A stretch of DNA of 64,000 nt, from NCBI GenBank assembly GCA_035280345.1, contig DATEGA010000252.1, positions 1 through 64,000 on the forward strand, in the 5' to 3' direction. The position numbers and the translations under genes were made by a program. Source of the DNA: DASSJF01 sp035280345 (GTDB lineage: Bacteria > Sysuimicrobiota > Sysuimicrobiia > Sysuimicrobiales > Segetimicrobiaceae). Position 1 is the stretch's first letter. Every line of letters starts with the position of its first letter. Positions 54,727 through 63,399 of this stretch are shown here, one piece after another. The notes below the pieces were generated by a model. That model was not told the origin of the DNA. It saw only the letters and a list, made by a program, of their open reading frames with translations, and did not search any database.

Positions 54727-54971
54727 TCGCGCCGCGGTGGCCGATCCGGCTACCGAACGCGCGGCGATGTCCGTATTTGTCGAAGGCCTGACAGACTTGA
54801 CGGCTCGCGACCACCAGTGCTTCGACTTCAGGCACGCCCAAATATTTCCCCGCCTCCTACGCCGAAAGCACGACGCGGACCTTCAGGCGGCCTCTCCCGT
54901 TGCGGAGGCGAGTCGGTGCGCGTTACACTAGCATCAAGATCTGCGGGTTTCACACTGGCGGTGCCGGCGCA

Positions 54972-56516
54972 GTGTTCTCTTCTCGCAATCGCGGCAACAA
55001 CCGTTCTGTTTCCGTCGCCGGTTCCATCCTCGTTGTCTTGATTGCCCTTGTCGCCTTGCGTTCCCCAGCAGGTCTTTCGCGGCCGGCGCCAACTCACACC
55101 ATACCTGCGGACGCGTTCCTGGCGCAATTCTACGACGACATCACGTTGACGCGGTTGGTTCATACCGAGATCGATCCATACATCTACTTTCCGGATCCTG
55201 GGAATTTCATGCCCTGGGGCGCGAATTCCACCCGCACTGCCCGTGAGTACTCCGCCAGATGGGAGGGCAATTGGAACTTTCCCACCACGGGTACGTACAC
55301 GTTTGGCGTTTCCACGAGTAAGGGCATGCGTGTGTGGATCGACCGGCGTCTTGTTATCGATGAATGGCGCGATCAGCAGGCAACATACAGCGTCGACGTT
55401 CACGTCAACGCCGGAAGACACTACATCAAAGTCGAATACTACTTCGAGGGCGGCGGTCACGCATATGCGGAGGCCGGATGGGGACTTAAGATCCCGCCTG
55501 CTCCTGCAAGAGGTCCGAATCCGGCCGGTACCGCCGCAACCAAGGCTGCGATTATCGCGTATCTCAACTCTCTACCCCACAGGTCGTCCCAGAAATTGAT
55601 ATCCGGACAACTCGATGACCTCGATTTACCGGGTCAGGTGACGACGATTTTTCGCAGGACTGGGAAATGGGTCGGCATCGAAAATTTGACGCTCGAGGGA
55701 ATCCGCAGCTGGTGGAATCTGAGCACGGTGCAACAATATGCCACCGATTACTGGGACAGGGGCGGCCTCGTGATGCTCACCGATATGGCTCCCAATCCTG
55801 TCCAGGTGCTCGCAGGGAAATGCGGCAGCTCCAATCGCTGGGATTGTGGCGGCGGCAGTCTCTCTCCTTACTCTTGGAACGATCTCGTAACGCCGGGCAC
55901 CGCGATAAATCGTCAGTGGCTCACCGATCTAGACCGATTTGTCCCTATGCTCACGCAGTTTAAGCGGCATGGCATCGTCGTCTTCTATAGCCTGATGCCG
56001 GAGATGACCAGCGGGTGCTGGCAATGGTACAACTGCAGAGTCTCCGGTGCGCAATTCGTGAATCTGTGGCGGCAAACCTATCAGTATTTGGTCGGTGTCA
56101 AAGGCCTCGACAACATCATCTGGGTATGGTCGCCCAACATGGGTAACTATGATGTGTCGTTCTACCCCGGATCGAATTATGTGGATGTGATGGCCAGCGA
56201 CGAGTACGCTCGTCCGGCGACGCGCTACATACCGAACGATCCCGTCAACTATTCCGCGGAAGCGGCCTTAGGAAAGCCGTATGCGATTGCGAGCAGCGGT
56301 CCAGACACCGGCAGCGGTGCCGCGCCGTGCGGGACGTACGACTACGCGAAGTGGCTTGCCGGGATGAAATCAAACTTCCCGGAAGCCACGATGTGGCTGC
56401 CGTGGGGCGGATGTTACGGCATGCAGGCACAACAAGGTGTGTCCACAGTTCTCAACGATGCTTGGGTTGTAAACAGGGACGCATTACCCGATTTTACCGG
56501 CACAGGTAGGCGGTAA
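54972..56516 (+). CDS. Secreted PA14 plus GH26-like protein, nucleophile apparently missing
   Basis: About 514 residues from GTG 54972 (open to a TTG at 54900). A signal peptide (SVAGSILVVLIALVALRSPA) precedes a PA14-like carbohydrate-binding domain at about 46-176 (FPTTGTYTFGVSTSKGMRVW) and a GH26-like barrel at 181-506. The barrel has VVFYSLMPEMTSG with the acid/base Glu344, FVNLWRQTYQYLVGVKGLDN and IIWVWSP. Where GH26 enzymes have a Glu nucleophile after GKP, this reads GKPYAIASSGPDTG, with Ser441 (AGC at 56292-56294) at that position. It may bind rather than cut mannan-like glycan. Confidence 0.82.
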   Translation: MFSSRNRGNNRSVSVAGSILVVLIALVALRSPAGLSRPAPTHTIPADAFLAQFYDDITLTRLVHTEIDPYIYFPDPGNFMPWGANSTRTAREYSARWEGNWNFPTTGTYTFGVSTSKGMRVWIDRRLVIDEWRDQQATYSVDVHVNAGRHYIKVEYYFEGGGHAYAEAGWGLKIPPAPARGPNPAGTAATKAAIIAYLNSLPHRSSQKLISGQLDDLDLPGQVTTIFRRTGKWVGIENLTLEGIRSWWNLSTVQQYATDYWDRGGLVMLTDMAPNPVQVLAGKCGSSNRWDCGGGSLSPYSWNDLVTPGTAINRQWLTDLDRFVPMLTQFKRHGIVVFYSLMPEMTSGCWQWYNCRVSGAQFVNLWRQTYQYLVGVKGLDNIIWVWSPNMGNYDVSFYPGSNYVDVMASDEYARPATRYIPNDPVNYSAEAALGKPYAIASSGPDTGSGAAPCGTYDYAKWLAGMKSNFPEATMWLPWGGCYGMQAQQGVSTVLNDAWVVNRDALPDFTGTGRR

Positions 56517-56942
56517 ACGGGAGACGGTCTTGCCGTCCAGCCGAAAGATCCATTCCATCCCTCTTTTGGTGACAGGGCGTGAAGATGTCCCCGGGCAAGC
56601 ATGTTCGACGATGGACCAAGCGCCGCGTTGGGATACTGTGGAGGGGGGCACCGCAGGCGGTTCGGGCGCCTCGCGGGAACGTACCGTCCGGCGGGTGGGC
56701 ACCCTCGTCGTGATGTTGCGGTCCGTAGATGTGCCGGGCTACGGTGTCTACCGAGCGTATGAAATGGCGCGTTTGGAACACGGCGTGGCGCAGACTCTTA
56801 TTAACGACGGCGTGGCGCGGAAGTACCGGGAAGGACTGAAGCTGGGTGAAAATGGTAAGGCATAGCGAACCGACATGACCCGGTTGAAAGGGCCTACAAC
56901 AGACGCATAGTCGCGAGATATCCGCGGGGCGCAGGTACCATC
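56517..56942. other. Stretch without a convincing gene after the GH26-like gene
   Basis: A 111-codon plus-strand frame at 56530-56865 lacks a ribosome site and any recognisable family, and competing frames are open on the minus strand. A small hairpin, GACGG (56523-56527) with CCGTC (56533-56537), follows the GH26-like stop but has no T-run. The stretch runs into the truncated GT39 fragment. Confidence 0.45.
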
Positions 56943-57158
56943 TCCAAGGGCGCCGGCCTGGGCAAGTCGCTTTTCCTCTGGCTCCTCGTGCTGCTGATCG
57001 CAGCGTCGGCCTTCTGGCCTCGAGGGAGTGGGAGTTTGTACGATTGGGATGAGGCCATCTATGCCCAGGTGGCGAAGGCGATGAACGCCACGGGGGATTG
57101 GCTCCGGTCCCAATACGAATACCAAGTGTGGATCGACAAACCTCCGCTGCTGATGTGG
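56943..57158 (+). pseudogene. Truncated N-terminal fragment of a GT39-type glycosyltransferase
   Basis: The frame encodes a first membrane helix (SLFLWLLVLLIAASAFWPRG) and then LYDWDEAIYAQVAKAMNATG with the Asp-Glu catalytic motif and YQVWIDKPPLLMW, all hallmark GT39/ArnT N-terminal sequence. After position 57158 the reading frame continues without family resemblance and stops at 57320. A complete enzyme needs about 500 residues, so this is the remnant of a deleted gene. No start with a ribosome site is visible; GTG 56988 is the only candidate. Confidence 0.7.
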
Positions 57159-57316
57159 TCCGCGGCACGCTTGCCGACAACAGTCAAACGTCTCGTGGTC
57201 GTCGGCAACGAACGGGACGGCGGAAATTCAACCCAGTGCACGTGCCCAGCAGGTCGTCGATCGACGGGCATGCTTACAGTGAAACCGGCAGATCGCCGAC
57301 GAGAGGAGGCTCGACA

Positions 57317-58234
57317 ATGAAGGAAGAATCGGGCCGCCTCGGCGCTAAGGCTTACGTGACGGTGTTGAGCACCGATAATTATTTGGAGGGCGTTCTTGTC
57401 CTGAACGAGTCGTTGCGCTTGTGCAAATCAAAATATGGACTTTATGTTGTGATGGGTAGCAAGGTGCGCAAGTCCGTTCGCGATACGCTGGCCAAGGCAG
57501 GCGTGCGAATGATCAACTCGCAGCCTCTCAATATACCGGAGCAAATCCGGCTCGCAAACCTAAGTAGTGACCACCATCGTCATTGGGCTGGGGTATTCGA
57601 GAAGCTGATTGTCTTTTCGCTGTGTCAATTTCGGAAGATCGTGTATCTTGACAGTGATCTCCTTGTCATCAAGAACATAGATGAGTTGTTTGACAAGCCC
57701 CACATGTCCGCAGTGATAGCCGACATCTATCCCGGCAATCACAAGTGCGTCTACCTGAACGCAGGCCTCATGGTGATTGAACCCGAGTCGGACCTCACGG
57801 ACCGGCTCATCGAGCTTCTTCCGAACGCATTTGAATCCGAGAAACAGTGGAGGACGGCCGCCGGGCGTCCGGTTAGTATAGGCGTCCAAAGCGTTATTAA
57901 CATGTTCTGGAGCGAGTGGATTTCAAGAAACGCGTTGCATCTTGACCACAAGTACAATGTCATGGCCGATCAGGTCGACTACTATCGGAGAGAGCTCGAC
58001 TGCAAGTGGCGCGGTCCCGACGGTATACACGTCCTCCACTTTATTGGAGAGGTGAAGCCGTGGATGAGGACCGGGACAGATTTCTTGCGCTCCGCTGGTG
58101 GGCTCGTTCTCGATCGCCGGATCGGGGAACTGGCTGCCCTTATGGCGTATAAGGCGGTGTTGAGAAGCGCACAGCTACGGATCAGATATGTCCATCAGAG
58201 GGAGCACAGAGGCTTGAACGTTTTTGAGATCTAG
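57317..58234 (+). CDS. GT8-family glycosyltransferase (glycogenin-like)
   Basis: A 305-residue GT-A enzyme with GAGGAGG seven bases before its ATG. The N-terminus AYVTVLSTDNYLEGVLVLNE and the metal-binding KIVYLDSDLLVIKNIDELF (DxD) are typical of GT8, followed by YLNAGLMVIEP and the C-terminal VLHFIGEVKPWM with the second metal-binding His. Bacterial GT8 enzymes transfer glucose or galactose. It has no membrane helix. Its TAG stop overlaps the stop of the opposing gene in a CTAG. Confidence 0.9.
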   Translation: MKEESGRLGAKAYVTVLSTDNYLEGVLVLNESLRLCKSKYGLYVVMGSKVRKSVRDTLAKAGVRMINSQPLNIPEQIRLANLSSDHHRHWAGVFEKLIVFSLCQFRKIVYLDSDLLVIKNIDELFDKPHMSAVIADIYPGNHKCVYLNAGLMVIEPESDLTDRLIELLPNAFESEKQWRTAAGRPVSIGVQSVINMFWSEWISRNALHLDHKYNVMADQVDYYRRELDCKWRGPDGIHVLHFIGEVKPWMRTGTDFLRSAGGLVLDRRIGELAALMAYKAVLRSAQLRIRYVHQREHRGLNVFEI

Positions 58235-59898
58235 TGCCCACCCTCACGCCGGTGTCCAGGTTTCACCGCTCGCATCGTGATCAGGACTTCGTAGTCGGGA
58301 TCACGGTAGTCCAGGTCCCTCCCGCCGAGTTCCTCGCTTGCCATTCCGTGGAGGAACGCGACCGCCGCAAGGACATTGCCACAGGCGTGAACGTCGATAC
58401 TTGCCGGCGGAAACACCTCCTCGAGTAGCCGCCGGGCCGACCAGGTCGTGAAGCTCCAGTAGTGGCCCCACCGATCCGCGTCCCACCGGCTGATCTGGCT
58501 GATTCCTCCAACCGTCCCGAGCAGCACTCCCCCGGGCTTCAAGATACGGTAAACGGTCCGGAGCGCCGCGCGCGTGTCGTAGATGAATTGCAACGTTTGG
58601 GTCAGGATAATGCAGTCGTACGCGTCGGCGGGGATGTCGTCGCCGCGGGTCAAGTCCGCCACGATTGTTGCCTTTGGATTATCTGTGCGGATATCGAGTA
58701 CGTCAGCTACCGCAACGTGGGTTCGTCCGAACTTTCGCGTGTAGGAGTCGCTGCCGACCTCCAGAACACGCCCGTGGATGTCGGCTTCCCGAGCGGCCAG
58801 AAAGCGGTCGATATAGTACCGGTCAATCGGCAGGCCCCGATCCTTGCCGAAAGCGCGGCTCAGCGGCGTCACCCGCCGCAGGCTTCCGAGACGGACCCAG
58901 CCCGCCGGCGGAGTATATTCCTGTCTCTTCCGCCGGGCCGCCAACCAGTGGTAGGCCGGGGCAGGCAGCGTCCATTGCGCGATGCGTCTTGTCAACCGCC
59001 GCATCTCGCCCGGGAGATGCCGTTTGAGCGCGGGGAACGCGGCGAAGGGATCGGCGAGAACCCCACGCCAAAAGCGGCCGCTTCTCCAGGGCCGCCCGTC
59101 GGTGTCCCAGCCCGCTCTCAGTACGTCCAACATCGCCTGAATCCGGCGGTCCAGTCGCGTTCCCCGTGCCTCAGGATGGCGATCGAGATACCCGCGGACC
59201 ACCTGCTGCGTCCCTTCCCAGACGGCCGCCATGTTGCTGGAATTTGAGGCGGCATGCCGGCGATAATATAATGCGACCTCGTCTTCGCCACGCACCCTTC
59301 CATGTTCCAGCGCACGTAGCGTAAAGTCCCAGTCCTGGCAGACCGCAATGGCTGGGTTCCAGTCGCCCGTAGCTTCGACGACCTTCCGCGGAAACAGCAG
59401 CGCCTGGATTCTTACGTCGAACCCACCCAGCAAACATGCCATCGTCGCCGACCCGCTGAGCCGGCAGCTCCGTTTGTGCTGCGGACGCAAATCCGAATCG
59501 CAGAACATCGTGGCGCCATACGCGATCACGTCGTCGGTGTTCATAAGGCGCAACAAGCGCGCCGTGCTGTCCTGGTCGAGTACGTCGTCACCGTCGATGA
59601 AACGGAGCCGGCTCCCCGTCGACGCGGCAATGCCCGCATTGCGAGCTCGAGAAAGGCCCCCGTGTTCGATGCGGACGATCCGCAACCGCTCGTCCGTGAC
59701 TGATCTCAACAGATCCGCCACGGGCTCGGGAGAGCCATCGTCTACTACGACGAGCTCAACGCGGCAACCGCGTTGCCCGAGGGCGCTTTCGACCGCCTGC
59801 CTGAGCCACTCCGGCCGCGGCCGCCAGACGCACATGATGAGGCTCACGAGCGAATCCTGACGGCTCTTCGTCTCCAGGACCTTCCGTTGGGCCATCAT
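58231..59898 (-). CDS. Bifunctional GT2 glycosyltransferase plus SAM methyltransferase
   Basis: A 555-residue fusion. Residues about 18-235 are a GT2 domain: VSLIMCVWRPRPEWLRQAVE, ELVVVDDGSPEPVADLL, SRARNAGIAASTGSRLRFID and GDDVLDQDSTARLL with the metal site. A basic helical linker follows. Residues about 345-545 form a methyltransferase domain with SRAFGKDRGLPIDRYYIDRF, GRVLEVGSDSYTRKFG and YDCIILTQTLQFIYDTRAAL and the segment VYRILKPGGVLLGTVGGISQ. It would transfer a sugar and methylate it, or cap the chain. It has no signal peptide or membrane segment. Confidence 0.86.
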   Translation of the reverse strand: MMAQRKVLETKSRQDSLVSLIMCVWRPRPEWLRQAVESALGQRGCRVELVVVDDGSPEPVADLLRSVTDERLRIVRIEHGGLSRARNAGIAASTGSRLRFIDGDDVLDQDSTARLLRLMNTDDVIAYGATMFCDSDLRPQHKRSCRLSGSATMACLLGGFDVRIQALLFPRKVVEATGDWNPAIAVCQDWDFTLRALEHGRVRGEDEVALYYRRHAASNSSNMAAVWEGTQQVVRGYLDRHPEARGTRLDRRIQAMLDVLRAGWDTDGRPWRSGRFWRGVLADPFAAFPALKRHLPGEMRRLTRRIAQWTLPAPAYHWLAARRKRQEYTPPAGWVRLGSLRRVTPLSRAFGKDRGLPIDRYYIDRFLAAREADIHGRVLEVGSDSYTRKFGRTHVAVADVLDIRTDNPKATIVADLTRGDDIPADAYDCIILTQTLQFIYDTRAALRTVYRILKPGGVLLGTVGGISQISRWDADRWGHYWSFTTWSARRLLEEVFPPASIDVHACGNVLAAVAFLHGMASEELGGRDLDYRDPDYEVLITMRAVKPGHRREGGH

Positions 59899-59929
59899 CG
59901 GAGCCTTCTCGCGCGGCGACTTCTTTATA

Positions 59930-60886
59930 TTAGTTTCGCGTCAGGAAGTCCCGCAGCGAAACCGCGTACCGCTCCGCGCGTCGTCGTACACGATGAAGGA
60001 ACGGTTGCCGGTACGGCGATAGCGCCCGTCGAAGCGCCGCTCGGATCTCGGGGTCGTCGACGCCCTGGTCCGACAAGTAACGTTCAAGCCAGGTCAAGAA
60101 GAACAGCCGCGCGGAGTGTTGTTGCCCCGCTTTCTTCACCCGGGCAACACAGGAGTCCGCGTGCAGCCGGTACCGGTCCCAGCACTCGCCGGCGACGAAG
60201 ACGGATTCCCGAAGATAGACTTTGGCTAAGAACGCTCGATCCTCGTAGAGTTGGTAGACGCCTCGAAACGACTCTTCGAATCCCCCGACCCGCTCGATCA
60301 TGCCCCGACGGCACAACAGGTCCGAAGGGCAGGGGGTAATCGCCGCGCCCAGCGGCGCGGTGAGTTTCAGGAGGGCGGGCGGTCTCATCAGCACTTCGGT
60401 TTGGACGCCAAGCTCCGGTACGTCATCCCGGTGGAAGTTCTGGGGCTCTCCCGACCAACTGCGCCAGTATTGCGTCGCGCCGTACACCATCGCGGCCTCG
60501 CGGTGACGGCCGAGTATCGCCACTTGCTGTGTCAACTTCTGCGGCAGCCAGACGTCGTCGGCGTCCAGCAGTGCAATATAGGCCCCCCGGGCGTGACGCA
60601 CGGCCAGATTGCGGGAGGCGCAGACGCCTCGGTTCTGCCGGCCGGCGTGCGTAAGGTAGCGGACCCTGCCGGGGTCACGTTCCGCGAATCGTTGCGCCAT
60701 CTCCGGCGAGGCGTCCGTCGAGCCGTCGTCGACCAGAAGCAACTCCCAGGTGTCATAGGTTTGGCCGCGTACGCTTTCGACGGCTTCTGCGAGGAACGCT
60801 TCGGCATTGAAGAACGGCACGATGACGGAGACAACCGGCCGGCTGCCGGCTATTCCACGTTCTGTCTCAGGGCCTACACCCAGCAT
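59930..60886 (-). CDS. GT2-type glycosyltransferase
   Basis: A 318-residue GT-A enzyme with VVSVIVPFFNAEAFLAEAVE, LLLVDDGSTDASPEMAQ, GVCASRNLAVRHARGAYIAL and LDADDVWLPQKLTQQ carrying the DxD. The C-terminal FRGVYQLYEDRAFLAKVYL gives the acceptor-site Glu-Asp. It is 31 bp downstream of the next plus-coordinate neighbour's start on the same strand order, so it is probably transcribed before the fusion gene. Sugar specificity is unknown. Confidence 0.88.
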   Translation of the reverse strand: MLGVGPETERGIAGSRPVVSVIVPFFNAEAFLAEAVESVRGQTYDTWELLLVDDGSTDASPEMAQRFAERDPGRVRYLTHAGRQNRGVCASRNLAVRHARGAYIALLDADDVWLPQKLTQQVAILGRHREAAMVYGATQYWRSWSGEPQNFHRDDVPELGVQTEVLMRPPALLKLTAPLGAAITPCPSDLLCRRGMIERVGGFEESFRGVYQLYEDRAFLAKVYLRESVFVAGECWDRYRLHADSCVARVKKAGQQHSARLFFLTWLERYLSDQGVDDPEIRAALRRALSPYRQPFLHRVRRRAERYAVSLRDFLTRN

Positions 60887-60967
60887 CGTGGAACTCCGGT
60901 TTCCTCCGACCTCGTCCGGCGCAGCGGTTGTTTCGTTATCCGACTAAATCCTCTCCTGCGCATGGCG

Positions 60968-62320
60968 TCACGCGCTTGTGTCGCTGCGACTTCCGGATTC
61001 TCCTCCGAGGACCGCCCCGAGCCGGCGGTTGAGTGCATTGAGGATTGCTTTGGGTACCGCTTGCACGACGTCGGTCGCCCAACAGATGCCGACAAGCCGC
61101 TGCTTCTCTCCGGTCGCCGCGGACAGCACGACAACGGCCAGCTTCTCCGTCGCGGTCGGAACGATGCTCAGTTCTTCAACGACGTAGGCAGTCGTCTCGC
61201 CGGTTGTGCGCCGCAACGCTTCCAACGTCGCCTGGGCGGCAAGAAAGGACAGTCCATGGCCGTGGAGCGGCCCGACCGCTTCTGCAGAGCCTTCGCGCGA
61301 GCCATAGCGGAGCCGGACCACCGCCTTGCCGCCGGCTTGGTCGGTTTGCGCGGCGACCTCGACAATTTGGACTCGGCCGCCGGTATGCGGCGGAGTGATC
61401 GGCCGGCCGCGGGCGCCGATGAATCGGTGAGTCGCGTCGAGGGTACTGCGATCCGACCCCCCTGCGCCGGCGCGCTTGGCCTCCTTGAGTAATGTTGAGG
61501 CGCGGCTCGCAAGTGTCAAAAGATCATCCACCGTCGCAGCGACGTGTGTCCGCTCCCGGTTCTCGGCTCGACGGCCGCCGGCCAATCCGATGCTCGCGGT
61601 GACGATCAGGGTACTGTCGGCAACGGCCACGGGCAAGGCGATCGCGGTCTGAAGGTGGTCCCTCAGCCGTCCGGCGGCCGCCGCATCTCGCGTGGTCGCC
61701 ACGACAAACTCATCACCGCCGTACCGGCTCAAGAGGTCGGTCCGGTTATCGACCAGAGAAGCTGCCAGCCGCGCGACCGCTCGGAGAAGGTCGTCTCCCG
61801 TGACGTGCCCCAACAACTTATTGACGGCGCCGAAGTTGTCGAGGTCGATGAACAGCATGCTGATTTCGTGGCCATGGTCTAACGCCGCCATCGCCCACGC
61901 ACGAAGCGCGGTCGAGGCCGGAAGGCCGGTGAGGGGATCGTTCTGCTGACCCTGCTTGCGCAATACCGCCGTCGCCGCGACATAGCCGACGGCCGTGCCC
62001 TCGCGGACCACCGGCAGGGCGTCGGTCTGCTGCTGCATCATCGCCGCGTACGCCTGAACGAGCGGCAGGTCCGGCGTCACCGGTTTGATTCCCGGTGTCA
62101 TCACATCTGCGACCGGGCGGTACGCCGGCGCGGCGAGAAGTTGCATCGCAGTAATCAGCCCGACGACGCGGCCGCTCTCCATGACCGGCAGGACGTCCAC
62201 GCTGTGGCCTGTCATGATCTTTGCCGCCGTCGCAACCGTGTCCCGCGGCGTCACGTAGTCGGGCGACGGCGTCATCGCGTCCGCGACGGTAAACTCCACG
62301 GTGCCGGCGTCTTCGGTCAT
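60968..62320 (-). CDS. CBS-pair plus GGDEF protein with LeuA-regulatory-like C-terminal domain
   Basis: A 450-residue cytoplasmic protein. Residues 10-122 form two CBS repeats (VADAMTPSPDYVTP, VADVMTPGIKPVTP). Residues 127-290 form a GGDEF domain with intact RYGGDEFVVA at 199-208; the inhibitory-site RxxD reads Asn192-x-x-Asp195. Residues 315-437 resemble the allosteric domain of 2-isopropylmalate synthase: RLRYGSREGSAEAVGPLHGH, then GICWATDVVQAVPKAILNAL and Asn-Arg. It should make cyclic di-GMP in response to ligands bound by the CBS and C-terminal domains. The third-domain assignment is by pattern only. Confidence 0.85.
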   Translation of the reverse strand: MTEDAGTVEFTVADAMTPSPDYVTPRDTVATAAKIMTGHSVDVLPVMESGRVVGLITAMQLLAAPAYRPVADVMTPGIKPVTPDLPLVQAYAAMMQQQTDALPVVREGTAVGYVAATAVLRKQGQQNDPLTGLPASTALRAWAMAALDHGHEISMLFIDLDNFGAVNKLLGHVTGDDLLRAVARLAASLVDNRTDLLSRYGGDEFVVATTRDAAAAGRLRDHLQTAIALPVAVADSTLIVTASIGLAGGRRAENRERTHVAATVDDLLTLASRASTLLKEAKRAGAGGSDRSTLDATHRFIGARGRPITPPHTGGRVQIVEVAAQTDQAGGKAVVRLRYGSREGSAEAVGPLHGHGLSFLAAQATLEALRRTTGETTAYVVEELSIVPTATEKLAVVVLSAATGEKQRLVGICWATDVVQAVPKAILNALNRRLGAVLGGESGSRSDTSA

Positions 62321-62326
62321 CCGGCC

Positions 62327-62899
62327 TCAGCCGGCGAAGAGCTCAGTGATTGCAAGGCCGAACCCTCCCGCAGTCGCGACGCCGATTCCCACACGCCGAA
62401 ACACCGGCGAGAGCATATTCGCGGTGTGCGCCGCACTGGCGAGGAAGGCGTCATGCGCCTGCGACGGCCGCTCCGCAAACGCCACATTTTCGCCGACGGC
62501 CGTGCCGGCGGCCAGGACCCCGCTGAGCCGTTCGGCAAAGGATTCGCCGGTCGGAGAGTCGTGGCCGACGAACCCTCGCAACGCCATGCTGCGGGAGTGC
62601 GCCCGTGCGATATTGCGCAGCGCCGCGTCCGGCTTCAACAGCGCGATGCCGCGGGACAGGCGGACTGAGTTGAGCAGGGATAGCAGGATGTTTTCCGAGG
62701 CCGGTGAGAATGCGCTGTTCGGCGCACGACCGGCCAGCCAGACAAAGCTCTGGTTCCGAGGGAGCGTCGAGTCGTCCGCGGGCCACCGCGACTGCCCACT
62801 CGCCGCGCCGGTTGCAGTGCTTGCGACGGCAATGACCAAACCGCGGCAGCTCCCGAGGATCTGCCTTCGGGTTGTTTTTTGACGGAAGGGCCGTGACAC
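62327..62899 (-). CDS. Secreted CAP (SCP/PR-1-like) domain protein, second copy
   Basis: About 190 residues from GTG 62899, chosen because AAGGAG lies eight bases before it; longer in-frame sequence upstream is basic and non-homologous. An Arg-rich n-region with TTRRQILGSCRGLVIAVAST looks like a signal peptide, possibly of the twin-arginine kind. The CAP core has LLSLLNSVRLSRGIALLKPD, HSRSMALRGFVGHDSPTGES, AVGENVAFAERPSQAHDAFL and AHTANMLSPVFRRVGIGV, retaining both CAP His positions. It ends 6 bp before the CBS-GGDEF start, so the two are likely co-transcribed. Confidence 0.85.
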   Translation of the reverse strand: MSRPFRQKTTRRQILGSCRGLVIAVASTATGAASGQSRWPADDSTLPRNQSFVWLAGRAPNSAFSPASENILLSLLNSVRLSRGIALLKPDAALRNIARAHSRSMALRGFVGHDSPTGESFAERLSGVLAAGTAVGENVAFAERPSQAHDAFLASAAHTANMLSPVFRRVGIGVATAGGFGLAITELFAG

Positions 62900-63399
62900 C
62901 GGCGCTGCTCCTTCAACGCGACTTGGTCCATCGTCGTGCCCGCCTAGTGGCCTGCGATTTGGGGAAGACTTAGACCTCCAACTCCGGCACTTCAATGCTG
63001 GCGACCTATGTGTAGATGAACACTTAGCATCCCTATTTCGGATCATTCGTCTGAGGGATCTAGACCGTACAGGTGTTCGGTAAATTGTCCCGGTAGGTGA
63101 CGGTAGTCCAGCGTGGAGCGTGGACTGCGGCCGGCACCGCTGCGCCGGGGGCAGGGGTTATTTGAGTGGTACCAATTCATGCCCGCTTTTGATGCGGTGC
63201 GTCAGGCAGGCAATGTCTCGGCCGGGGCTGTCGCCATCTCGGTCACCCAAAGGGATACCGCGTGGGCCATGACGAAGTGAGGTGCGCCGGGCCGCACGGC
63301 GAGTCTTCGCCCGGGGATGGCGTCCGGCCCGCACCATACCCTCAGTGTTGATTGGGAGCCCGGGTCCTATCACACGATGTGCATGAAACGCGCGGATAG
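62900..63399. other. 500-bp stretch without a gene, between divergent genes
   Basis: This gap separates the minus-strand CAP gene from the plus-strand receiver gene and should hold both promoters. Short open frames on each strand lack ribosome sites and family resemblance. No clear -35/-10 pair, repeat or terminator was recognised. Confidence 0.5.

Noticed and set aside
56530..56865. A 111-codon plus-strand frame after the GH26-like gene
   Set aside because: No ribosome site, no family resemblance, and equally long competing frames on the other strand.
58231..58234. Convergent stop codons overlapping in CTAG
   Set aside because: Neat but common for tightly packed convergent genes; no terminator structure supports more.
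60251..61492. A 413-codon plus-strand open frame
   Set aside because: It is opposite the GT2 and CBS-GGDEF genes and shows no domain; a high-GC shadow frame.
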